Positions 1 to 10,400 of a stretch of 64,000 nt of DNA are shown here, piece after piece. Made by a program: the position numbers and the translations under genes. Position 1 is the stretch's first letter. Each line of letters begins with the position of its first letter. The notes under the pieces were generated by a model. The model saw only the letters and a program-made list of their open reading frames with translations. It ran no database searches and was not told the origin of the DNA. The stretch comes from Branchiostoma floridae. Lineage: Eukaryota; Chordata; Leptocardii; Amphioxiformes; Branchiostomatidae. Location: NCBI RefSeq assembly GCF_000003815.2, contig NC_049994.1, forward strand, positions 8,178,390-8,242,389. The letters run 5' to 3'.

Positions 1-16
1 TCTCACTGTAAGTGAG

Positions 17-1797
17 TACTCCGGTCACTTTCCACCGTTTGCCCACATGTCTTACTATGATATTCAAGTGTTGAAAGTAACGCACATTTTGTTTGAAATT
101 TCGGAAGTCCAAACGTAAGGGGTCGCTTTTCTGCGGTTACCGCATGGTTCGCTTAGCGGTTAGCGGTTATCCCCCAGGTGAGCCTTCATTCGTATATAGA
201 AAAGTTACAAAGTAATTTTGGGTACTCCGGTCACTTTCCACCGTTTGCCCACATGTCTTACTATGATATTCAAGTGTTGAAAGTAACGCACATTTTGTTT
301 GAAATTTCGGAAGTCCAAACGTAAGGGGTCGCTTTTCTGCGGTTACCGCATGGCTCGCTTAGCGGTTAGCGGTTATCCCCCAGGTGAGCCTTCATTCGTA
401 TATAGAAAAGTTACAAAGTAATTTTGGGTACTCCGGTCACTTTCCACCGTTTGCCCACATGTCTTACTATGATATTCAAGTGTTGAAAGTAACGCACATT
501 TTGTTTGAAATTTCGGAAGTCCAAACGTAAGGGGTCGCTTTTCTGCGGTTACCGCATGGTTCGCTTAGCGGTTAGCGGTTATCCCCCAGGTGAGCCTTCA
601 TTCGTATATAGAAAAGTTACAAAGTAATTTTGGGTACTCCGGTCACTTTCCACCGTTTGCCCACATGTCTTACTATGATATTCAAGTGTTGAAAGTAACG
701 CACATTTTGTTTGAAATTTCGGAAGTCCAAACGTAAGGGGTCGCTTTTCTGCGGTTACCGCATGGTTCGCTTAGCGGTTGGCGGTTATCCCCCAGGTGAG
801 CCTTCATTCGTATATAGAAAAGTTACAAAGTAATTTTGGGTACTCCGGTCACTTTCCACCGTTTGCCCACATGTCTTACTATGATATTCAAGTGTTGAAA
901 GTAACGCACATTTTGTTTGAAATTTCGGAAGTCCAAACGTAAGGGGTCGCTTTTCTGCGGTTACCGCATGGTTCGCTTAGCGGTTAGCGGTTATCCCCCA
1001 GGTGAGCCTTCATTCGTATATAGAAAAGTTACAAAGTAATTTTGGGTACTCCGGTCACTTTCCACCGTTTGCCCACATGTCTTACTATGATATTCAAGTG
1101 TTGAAAGTAACGCACATTTTGTTTGAAATTTCGGAAGTCCAAACGTAAGGGGTCGCTTTTCTGCGGTTACCGCATGGTTCGCTTAGCGGTTAGCGGTTAT
1201 CCCCCAGGTGAGCCTTCATTCGTATATAGAAAAGTTACAAAGTAATTTTGGGTACTCCGGTCACTTTCCACCGTTTGCCCACATGTCTTACTATGATATT
1301 CAAGTGTTGAAAGTAACGCACATTTTGTTTGAAATTTCGGAAGTACCCAACGTAGGGGTCGCTTTCTGCGGTTACCGCATGGTTCGCTTAGCGGCTATCC
1401 CCCAGGTGAGCCTTCATTCGTATATAGAAAAGTTACAAAGTAATTTTGGGTACTCCGGTCACTTTCCACCGTTTGCCCACATGTCTTACTATGATATTCA
1501 AGTGTTGAAAGTAACGCACATTTTGTTTGAAATTTCGGAAGTCCAAACGTAAGGGGTCGCTTTTCTGCGGTTACCGCATGGTTCGCCTAGCGGTTAGCGG
1601 TTATCCCCCAGGTGAGCCTTCATTCGTATATAGAAAAGTTACAAAGTAATTTTGGGTACTCCGGTCACTTTCCACCGTTTGCCCACATGTCTTACTATGA
1701 TATTCAAGTGTTGAAAGTAACGCACATTTTGTTTGAAATTTCGGAAGTCCAAACGTAAGGGGTCGCTTTTCTGCGGTTACCGCATGGTTCGCTTAGC
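17..1797. repeat. 206-bp tandem satellite array, left part
   Basis: Near-identical units repeat every 206 bases. The landmark AGGTGAGCCTTCATTCG starts at 176, 382, 588, 794, 1000, 1206, 1404 and 1610. The unit between 1206 and 1404 is 198 bases because of small deletions near its end; the others differ by only a few substitutions. Bases 1-16 do not match the unit, so the left edge of the array lies inside the window. The reading frames within it come from the repeat and are not genes. Confidence 0.95.
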
Positions 1798-4700
1798 CTT
1801 ACCTTAGACCTTAGGTCTTCCCGTGCCGTAAGGCACATAAGGCAGCAAGCTTCCATCGTCCTCTGTCGTTTGCAGCCATTTCTGCCTGTACCCAAGGGAT
1901 GCCAGCTCTTTTCAGATCCTCAGTGAAAGTCCTTCTCCATGTGTTTTTGGGTCTGCCTCTCTTCCGTTTTCCACCTGTAGGAATCCAGGTCATGGCTGTC
2001 TTGGAATGCCTATGATTCGGTAGGCGCAGGATGTGCCCTGCCAGCTGCATCCTCTTCCCTGTGATGAGTTTACTTAAGGGTTGTGAGTTGGCCCTTCTGA
2101 GTATTTCCTCGTTGGTGATGTGCTCTTGCCATCTCACTTTTAAGATCTTCCTCAAGTTCCTCTGGTGGAACACATCTAACTTCTTGTTCAGTCTAACTGA
2201 AGACTTCCATGTCTCACTGGCATATACTGCTGTGGGCAGGACTATGCTGTTGTACAGGCGGAGCTTTGTATCCAGGTCGATGGTGCTGGTTGACCAAACC
2301 TTGCGCATCCTCCGGAATACCGCAGCCGCCTTTCCGATTCTGCAGTTGATATCCGGCTCTACGTCACCACTGTTGCTGACCACGCTGCCGAGGTAGGTGA
2401 ACTGGTCCACTATTTCAACCTGGTTGTTGTTGACGCTGATGTTCAGTGGTGGATGGTTGGTGTTATATCCCACTTCCATTGCCTTGGTTTTCTCTGTGCT
2501 CACCCGCAGTCCAACCTTCCCAGAGAACTGTTCCAGTTTTGTTGTCAGGTTCTGTAAGTCCTGGTTGGTCTCAGACAGTAGGGCTAGGTCGTCTGCGAAG
2601 TCAAGGTCTGCTAGTCTCTCCTCTCCGTTCCATCTCACCCCCTCTCTACCATCTTCTGTAGTCTTCTTCAAGACAAAGTCGATGGTCAGCAGAAACAGGA
2701 ACGGGGAAAGGATGCATCCTTGTCTGACGCCCGTGACAATGTCAAAGAAATCTGTTGTTCCTCCCTCTGTCCTGACACAACATCTTGAGTTTGCGTAAAG
2801 GCTCTTAAATATACTAACGAACTGTTTTGGTATACCATATGAGCGAGCAATATTCCAGAGAGATGTTCTATGAATGCTGTCAAATGCCTTTTTAAAGTCT
2901 ATGAAGTTCAGCATTAGTGGTGTTTGGTATTCAAGACATTGTTCAACAATGTTACGGAGTGTGAAGATTTGTTCTGTGCACGAGCGGTTGCTGCGAAACC
3001 CCGCTTGCTCCTCTCGCAGTTTGCAATCCACAGCTTTCTTCAATCTTCTCAGAAGCACCGCACAGAACACCTTTCCCGGGATCGACAGAAGAGTGATGCC
3101 CCGCCAGTTGTTGCAGTCCGAGAGGTTCCCTTTCTTGGGGAGTTTTACTATGACACCATCTTGCCAATCCCTGGGGACCTGCTCATCCTGCCAGCAACGG
3201 TTCATCAGCCTGGTTAGCATCTCCACTGTGCTCTCCCCACCGTGCTTGAGCATCTCTGCCGAGATCTCATCCAGTCCTGCTGCCTTGTTGTTCTTCATAC
3301 CTTTAAGGGCTTGAACAGTCTCATCCATACTGATCAGTTCTTCACAAACATCCAGATCCTCTGCTGGTTCTTCTGCCTGGAAGTCAAACAGGGTGTCTGG
3401 GTTTGGCTGGTTTAGAGTTTCCTGGAAGTGTTCCATCCACCTCAAGTCCTGTTCTTCTGTAGTTAGGAGAGTTTTCCCGCACTTGTCCTTGATAGGGACA
3501 CTTGAGCTGTTCCAACTACCACTGACTTCCCTCACCAAGCGGTATAGGGTCCTAGCATCGTTTTTCTGAGCTGCTTCCTCCGCCTCGGCACCTTTCTTTT
3601 CCAGCCACTGCCTTTTATCTGCGCGACAACTCCTCTTTACTTGACGGTCCAAGTCACGGTATAGGTGTTTTGTCGTTTCCTTCTCTTCTTCAGACCTAGC
3701 TCTGTCTCTTTCCCCCTTCATCTTTTTACGTTTATCTATCAGGTCCCAGGTATGGTCCTTGATCCACTGCTCTTTCCTTGAGCCACGTCTTCTCCCTATG
3801 GTTTCCTCCGCGCTTTTCGTGACCGTTTCTTTAAAGAGTGACCACTGGGTTTCCACGTCTTGCCCCATCTCTTGTAGCAACTGGAATCTATTCTGTAGTT
3901 TTAGTTGATACTTTTCACTGACCATGGGATCTTTAAACTTGTCAGTCGCGAAGGGTTTCATCTTCTTCTTTACTGTTAGCTTCTTCAGTCGCAGCTTCAT
4001 CTTTGCTCCCAAAAGGTGGTGATCTGAACCGACATCTGCGCCCCTGTATACTCTAATGTCAAGAAGTGCTGACTTCCAACGTTGGCTGATACAGATGTAA
4101 TCAATCTCGTTGTTGGTTGTCCCATCAGGTGACCTCCATGTTTTCTTGTGTATTTGTTTGTGCTGAAAGAAGGTGTTCCCAATACTCAGACTGTTGGTGT
4201 TGCAGAAAAACAGGAGACGTTCCCCGTTATCGCTTGTCTTGGGTGCCGACCCAAATGGTCCCATCACGCTCTCCAGACCCTGCCTACTGTTGTCCACCTG
4301 TGCATTGAAGTCACCCATCAGGATTTTCACATCGTGGTTTGGGGTGTTATCGAAAGTGTCTTGTAGCAGTTCATAGAATTGGTCCTTGTCACCTTCCTCT
4401 GCATCTTCAGTTGGTGCGTAAGCTTGGACAATGGTGGTCTTTCCATGTATTGACTGAAAGCGTGCTGTGATGATACGTTCGCTGACTGGTTTCCATCCAA
4501 TAAGTGCTTTGGAAGCTTCTTTGTCCAGTACCAGGCCGACTCCCCGGCGGTGTCGGTCTTCATGTCCGGAGTAGAGGACAGTTTTTCCCTCACTGTACAT
4601 CTTCCCACTCCCAGTCCATCTCATCTCGCTAATCCCCAGGATGTTGAGTTGGTATTCATCAAACTCTCTCAGTAGCTGAGCCATCTTCCCACTCTGGTAT

Positions 4701-5014
4701 AATGTTCTTACATTCCAGGTTGCAATCTTTGTTTCACTCTTGGCACTGAAAATCTGGCATCTCGGGGCCCCAACTTCCTTGCGGCTTTCATTGAGGTCCG
4801 TCACACTAGGATCCTGTCCATTGCCAGTTTCCTTGCGCCGACTTTGATTTCGATTTCTGCTTGCTGTTTCCGTAGCAGGTTTAGTTTTTACAAGGTTGGG
4901 ATGCTGGCCCAACGCTTAACTCCGTTGTTGCTGGAGAGGGCGGAACTGCTAATTAGTACCTCCCTGGTGCCAAATGCCCCCCGAAGGTTACAGGTCTTCC
5001 ATGCACCAGACCCG
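1798..5014 (-). mobile_element. Full-length RTE-like non-LTR retrotransposon inserted in the satellite
   Basis: The satellite stops after GGTTCGCTTAGC at 1786-1797 and resumes with the same 12 bases at 5015-5026. This gives a clean 12-bp target site duplication around a 3217-bp insert. The insert reads on the minus strand, with its 5' end near 5014 and its 3' end near 1798. The 3' end has a short CTAAGG-like repeat tail, not poly(A). Length, a single endonuclease-RT frame and a short repeat tail fit the RTE group. The clade name is from protein style only. Confidence 0.9.
1811..4912 (-). CDS. Endonuclease-reverse transcriptase polyprotein of the RTE-like element
   Basis: This open frame of 1033 codons encodes the enzyme that nicks target DNA and copies the element RNA. 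An APE-type endonuclease spans about residues 62-305, with ATWNVRTL near 65, GISEMRW near 93, GDFNAQ near 200 and SDHH at 296-299. The reverse transcriptase spans about 540-830, with AGFR near 637, the FDSI region near 677, RQGCILSP near 730 and the catalytic FADD at 772-775. A C-terminal domain follows. There is no frameshift or stop. The frame opens just after a TAA and its first codon is TTG. No ATG precedes the endonuclease core, the first Met being in GKMAQ near residue 77, so initiation is unclear. Intactness suggests a young copy. Confidence 0.9.
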   Translation of the reverse strand: MGQHPNLVKTKPATETASRNRNQSRRKETGNGQDPSVTDLNESRKEVGAPRCQIFSAKSETKIATWNVRTLYQSGKMAQLLREFDEYQLNILGISEMRWTGSGKMYSEGKTVLYSGHEDRHRRGVGLVLDKEASKALIGWKPVSERIITARFQSIHGKTTIVQAYAPTEDAEEGDKDQFYELLQDTFDNTPNHDVKILMGDFNAQVDNSRQGLESVMGPFGSAPKTSDNGERLLFFCNTNSLSIGNTFFQHKQIHKKTWRSPDGTTNNEIDYICISQRWKSALLDIRVYRGADVGSDHHLLGAKMKLRLKKLTVKKKMKPFATDKFKDPMVSEKYQLKLQNRFQLLQEMGQDVETQWSLFKETVTKSAEETIGRRRGSRKEQWIKDHTWDLIDKRKKMKGERDRARSEEEKETTKHLYRDLDRQVKRSCRADKRQWLEKKGAEAEEAAQKNDARTLYRLVREVSGSWNSSSVPIKDKCGKTLLTTEEQDLRWMEHFQETLNQPNPDTLFDFQAEEPAEDLDVCEELISMDETVQALKGMKNNKAAGLDEISAEMLKHGGESTVEMLTRLMNRCWQDEQVPRDWQDGVIVKLPKKGNLSDCNNWRGITLLSIPGKVFCAVLLRRLKKAVDCKLREEQAGFRSNRSCTEQIFTLRNIVEQCLEYQTPLMLNFIDFKKAFDSIHRTSLWNIARSYGIPKQFVSIFKSLYANSRCCVRTEGGTTDFFDIVTGVRQGCILSPFLFLLTIDFVLKKTTEDGREGVRWNGEERLADLDFADDLALLSETNQDLQNLTTKLEQFSGKVGLRVSTEKTKAMEVGYNTNHPPLNISVNNNQVEIVDQFTYLGSVVSNSGDVEPDINCRIGKAAAVFRRMRKVWSTSTIDLDTKLRLYNSIVLPTAVYASETWKSSVRLNKKLDVFHQRNLRKILKVRWQEHITNEEILRRANSQPLSKLITGKRMQLAGHILRLPNHRHSKTAMTWIPTGGKRKRGRPKNTWRRTFTEDLKRAGIPWVQAEMAANDRGRWKLAALCALRHGKT

Positions 5015-5538
5015 GGTTCGCTTAGCGGTTAGCGGTTATCCCCCAGGTGAGCCTTCATTCGTATATAGAAAAGTTACAAAGTAATTTTGGGTACTCCGGT
5101 CACTTTCCACCGTTTGCCCACATGTCTTACTATGATATTCAAGTGTTGAAAGTAACGCACATTTTTTTTGAAATTTCGGAAGTCCAAACGTAAGGGGTCG
5201 CTTTTCTGCGCTTACCGCATGGTTCGCTTAGCCGTTAGCGGTTATCCCCCAGGTGAGCCTTCATTCGTATATAGAAAAGTTACAAAGTAATTTTGGGTAC
5301 TCCGGTCACTTTCCACCGTTTGCCCACATGTCTTACTATGATATTCAAGTGTTGAAAGTAACGCACATTTTGTTTGAAATTTCGGAAGTCCAAACGTAAG
5401 GGGTCGCTTTTCTGCGGTTACCGCATGGTTCGCCTAGCGGTTAGCGGTTATCCCCCAGGTGAGCCTTCATTCGTATATAGAAAAGTTACAAAGTAATTTT
5501 GGGTACTCCGGTCACTTTCCACCGTTTGCGCACATGTC
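5015..5538. repeat. 206-bp tandem satellite array, right part
   Basis: The array continues after the LINE with unit landmarks at 5045, 5251 and 5457. It ends inside a unit near 5538, where the sequence changes from the repeat to unique DNA at GCACATGTCTTGCATAATC. Together with the left part there are about eleven units. Because the LINE splits one unit, the array predates the insertion. Confidence 0.93.
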
Positions 5539-6664
5539 TTGCATAATCTCCAAGCAGATCCTACGGTGCCATAAGATTGTATCAAAGCTGGCCACGAAGT
5601 ATAGCCGGCCAAAGGGAGTCTTGCAGAAAATGTTTCCAGAAAATGGCGTGAGCCGACTCCATGGATTTAAACTCTGGAGGTGACTAAGGAAAAAATAAAT
5701 GTCTGTTTACACAATGCAACGTATTACGTCCTTGTCGACTCCGAAAACGCCACTTTGTGTAAATCGGGTCATAACTGTACTGCTGCATCTTCCAAATGCA
5801 ATAGAGTTTGACAAAAATGTCTTGCTTTGTTTACACATTCTGATCCCATGTTTGTTGCTTGTTCAGGGGTGCCTAAGCATTTGCACGAACCCTGTGAAAT
5901 TCGTACGAATATTATGTGATACACACGAATCACTATGCGAAAACGCACGGATATTATGGAATTCGCACGAATCACTATGTGATACACACGAACCTTATGA
6001 GATTTGCAAGAACCTTATGTACACATGTTTTTGCATGTACACACCAGCAAACACAACCTTTGAGTTGAGCTTGTTGAGTTGTTTTTTGATGCCCTTTAGC
6101 TTTGTATCCAGTGCAAGCAAGGTTGGACTGGCAAAGAGCGAGATCTCACAAATCAAGCAGTGAACATTATGACAGCTACAGGTGGGTTGTTATAAATCAT
6201 TAACGTTGTGATCTTTCGCTTGAGCTCGTCTAGGAATCTAACATAATCAGAAATAATAAGGAATATACAATTCTTGTAACTGGCACCATTATTATGACCC
6301 CCCTCCCCTACCTCATACATATATATGTATTCAAATTCGTGCGTCGCTTATGGGATAACGTAATTCGGGAGTAGAAATATACCAGTGACTTCCATGTATG
6401 TTTAAGAAAGTGCATTGTGTACGATATTAATACTATTAATAAAGTTTATATTCGACATATTTTCGAACGTTTATTTGCGTTCTATACATACGGTTCTATA
6501 TTTTGTCTGGCGTCTTCGCAAGTGTAAAACAAAGGTAAAATTGTGTTATTTTTATTTTATTTTGTTTATTAGTTATGTATATATTACAATTATAACGGAA
6601 ATCAAATTTTAGAAAGAGACTACGTATACGTTAGTTTTTCTCTTTGTTTTGTAAAAAAGAAGCA
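5539..6664. other. Intergenic stretch, no supported gene
   Basis: This is AT-rich unique sequence. A 154-codon frame from 5699 runs through a small tandem repeat at 5891-6018 and has no recognisable domain, so I do not call it a gene. Confidence 0.6.
5891..6018. repeat. Degenerate minisatellite of about 21 bp
   Basis: About six imperfect units of the form ACGAATNTTATGNGATNCRC follow each other. They differ at several positions each. Confidence 0.6.
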
Positions 6665-6931
6665 AGGGTGCGGTCCCAAATGTGTGTGATAGACTTTCTT
6701 ATGCAATGAAAATGGTACTGTACTAAGAAAACTTACTAGTTTACCACGCTAATGAAACCATTTAAAGGAATAATTAATAGATTTGATAAACTGCGACAGG
6801 CGTAGGCTTGGACGAACGTTGTACTTTGGTCTGGCGGTTGTAAGGACAATGACCTAAGAGCGCCCTTGCGCATGCACAGGACTTTGACTTTTTTCTCAGT
6901 CAGTGACATTTACGTTGGGGACCGCACTCTT
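6665..6931. mobile_element. Candidate MITE with AGRGTGCGGTCCC termini
   Basis: The left end AGGGTGCGGTCCCAAATGT and the reverse complement of the right end, AGAGTGCGGTCCCCAACG, match closely over about 19 bases. The interior is non-coding. I could not define a target site duplication, so the exact ends are uncertain. Confidence 0.5.
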
Positions 6932-7027
6932 AAAGGATCATCAAACTCCAAAATTATTTTCCGACAGAATATGCATCAATGAATATATAATCATCCAAAA
7001 TTCACGTGCCTGTTTCGCTGTCCATAG

Positions 7028-7420
7028 AGTCAATCTATACTTTCACGGAGGACTTTGATGTTACTCCTTCCGTCCAAGCAGACTTTGATAAGAATGGTTA
7101 CATCATTGTCAGGTATGTGGGTGTTTTATATTCAATCAATAGGCTTTCTTTGCATGAATATAACCTAGATTGGTAAATATAATGTTTACGGAATTATAAC
7201 AATTAATTTGGAAAGAAATGAAATAAAATTGAATATGTACAACAATGCAACAGCACTGCATCCTAACTTGCAATTTTCCATTCCACCCAACAACCACCAA
7301 AACCTGGTGAAAAACATTTTATCCTTAGGCTATCAAAATGTTGACAGCCCTTCCCATCATGCACTTCTGACATAGCATGATGGGAAACAACATGGCGCCC
7401 AGGAAGAAAACAGCATGACA

Positions 7421-7485
<65 letters not shown>

Positions 7486-10400
7486 GCAAACAACATGGCG
7501 GTGCCATCCACAGTCACGAGCAAAAAAAACATGGGGTTTTGCTATGGAAAAGAAAAGATATAGACAGATCAAATATGACCAACTACGATCGGTCAAGACA
7601 ATTGCAGTTTGGTATGGTACACAATTCAATGCCATAAGGTCGCATAACACAGTATTTATGGGCGACCCCCGTGGACATAAGTAGGTCGGGCACAAAATAG
7701 GGCGTCGCAGTTCTTGAAAAGCCATAGAAATTTTTCTGTGCACGTCAGCGAGTCGGAAACAGTGGTGGATAGTAGAGGAATATGTAAGTTTTGAGGCCAT
7801 ATGAGTTGGGTTACGATGTTTGTTTGGCTGGGTAGAATTTCGCGCACGAATCCGGTTCCCGCTACTTCCGTGTGTCGGCTGCAGTATGGTGACCTCCACT
7901 GGGGGTCATTTCAAAGTGTTCTTTCTGGGAAAACGAGCAGACAAACTTATGCTCATTTTCACACATTTTGTAGATTCTACCCTGAACTCCAACATATTGA
8001 ATTCTTGTTCATTACTTTTGCACCCTGGTATATCTTTTTAGTCGTCGAACCACCTCATATGCGAAAAACTGTGTTCTGCTACCATAAATGACACTATATT
8101 TACTTTACACAGGTTTGTGTCTTACGGACTCTTGTTTTACCAAAGGTCTCTGTTGGATTCCGAGGAAGTCAAGTTAATGAAGGAAGCTCTTGAGTCCGAC
8201 GAGGGAATCATTCGGTACGCGTTCAGCCGAGAGGACGGAGAGGGCGGAAAGAGCCGAATGGTCCTGTGGAACCAGCCCGGAAATGACATCACAGGAGCCA
8301 TGGCTAGATGTGAGAAGGTTGCAGGAACAATGGAGAAGGTGGGACCAACACTGTCGTCTCATTTCAGTTGCCAAAAGGATACAATTCATCTTTAGCATAG
8401 TAATCATTAAGCCCCGTTTTCAAATCAAGAATTTAGCTCGGCCGAATTGTCAACGAGCTCTAAATTAGGAGGAGGCATGACCCTGATACCTACGACCAAA
8501 TGGCAGAGTTTCTTCGTCGGCATCGAGGGTCATACCTCCTCGTAATTTAGAGGTCGCTGACAACTCGGCCGAGCTAAATTCTTGATTTGTAAACGGGGCT
8601 TTATGACGATAATATTAAAAAAATGATATTATGCTTTCCCTGAGGTAAAATTGACGAACAGCCCAATGTCTGTGTACAGTATTCTGTGCAAAACGTGCAC
8701 TAAACTTGTTATCATGGATGTACTATTTAGCTGTTGGGAGGAGAGGTGTACCACTATCACTCCAAACTGAATATGAAGGTCGCTCGGACAGGGGGCGCTT
8801 ATGCATGGCACCAGGACTACGGGTGAGTCAGGAAGGTTACTACGTACATTATCTATTACACAATCTATACGTCCATTCCATTATATTTCCAAAGTAAGTT
8901 CTCAACCATGTTTTATACCAGTATGTTGCAATTCTAAGACCATATATCCGTGCACGAAATAAAGCGCTTACCAACAAGCTTTCGATCAGTTCCCTGATCC
9001 TTCTCAAGTTAATGTAAGTGTGACGTCAGCAAATGGTCAAAGGTGCTTGGCAGTCGGTATCGGCCCCCGTTTCTGTTTTATATCGTACAATATGAGCAAA
9101 AAGACGGCATAGATTGGCAAAATCCTGGGAACTGAACTCAGAAGGAAGTGAATGGTACTTCCGAAGGTTAAAGTATATCAAACATATTCAAACCGTTGTA
9201 CGTTTTTTCAGAAATATCTACATGCCGGTAGGACTAGTGCCATTATATAGTCTTTATACAAACATCTTTACATGATATATTCCGTATACCGTATCACCCG
9301 CGGTACCAGCCTGACTGCGGATATTATTACCAAAAGGCCGAGAGTGATCCGACTAGCGGGATGACTGGAACAGAGGGTGATGCGGAATACACCGTGTTGT
9401 ATTTTATCTGTGTCGTGCCAACGTACTAAAAACTGCACAAATGTCAAATGCAAAAGTAGAGAAAGTTTGGAGCCCTGGAACAAAAACATGACTTATTATA
9501 TTGCAATAACAAATATATGCCCTTAATAAAGATACTGGTACGAGAACGGATGCATCTTCCCCGATATGGGAACGGTCTTCATCGCCTTGGACCAGGCTAC
9601 GCAAGAGAACGGCTGTCTTAAGGTGGGCATTTTTTGGCAACGCCAACTTTAAGATTTCGCATTAAAATACAAGCGATAGCGAAAGTGGTCGTCGAAAATG
9701 TATACCTTAGTGTTGTAAGAATGTTTAGCACTGTACTATGATTATTACCAACACAGATAAGCTCCATAATAATTTGAGAAGGAAAATTCATCCAATGTAA
9801 CATTCCTCTATCAAGGTCTCCATCTAATCATGACCTAAAAACACAATTGGCCGTTGAAGCAAATTTCTTCACATTAGACATTCCTAGTGTTGGCAGTTCC
9901 TTTTTAGTTTTATTGGCTTTGTGATTAGTTAACTTGTAGAAAGTTACGGTTTTTCTTGATTGATTAACAGGTGCTCCCAGGCTCCCACCGGATTGGTCGG
10001 ATTGATCACGTGCGCGTTGGAGGCCAGGTGGGGGCGGATGTGGAACGTGTTACAGAGGTGGGAATTTCACATTCTCCTACGCAGGGGAACAAGACATCCA
10101 ACGGCGAAACCGCCTGTCTGGATGTACCCTGCTTTCTCAACCGTCACTCTTAGTTCCTTTGGGAACTATATACAGCATCGGCTATTGTTTTATACAATCC
10201 ATTTCAAGAATGACATTCTCTGACGCATATCGCACATCAAATTATTCCATATAGCTACTCTTACGGCATAGGAATCGATAACTTGTCCGTGATGTTAATG
10301 TGCACTTGGTGTTACGTAAGGACACCCTCTTGTTTTATTTGTGTGGAAACTTAAGTCTAATGCATGTCTTTCGGCTTTAATTTCAGATCCAGAAGTTTCT

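Noticed and set aside
1208-1552. 114-codon frame with a repeated peptide
   Set aside because: It is the 206-bp satellite read in one frame; identical text recurs from the array and it has no gene context.
2031-4608. Plus-strand frames over the LINE
   Set aside because: They are antisense shadows of the intact endonuclease-RT frame.
4987-5014. Possible second duplication of the satellite at the LINE 5' end
   Set aside because: The 12 bases at 5015-5026 already account for the junction; the bases before it belong to the LINE 5' end.
7263-7684. Frames rich in alternating Cys/Val or His/Thr
   Set aside because: They are translations of an (AC)n microsatellite in an intron.
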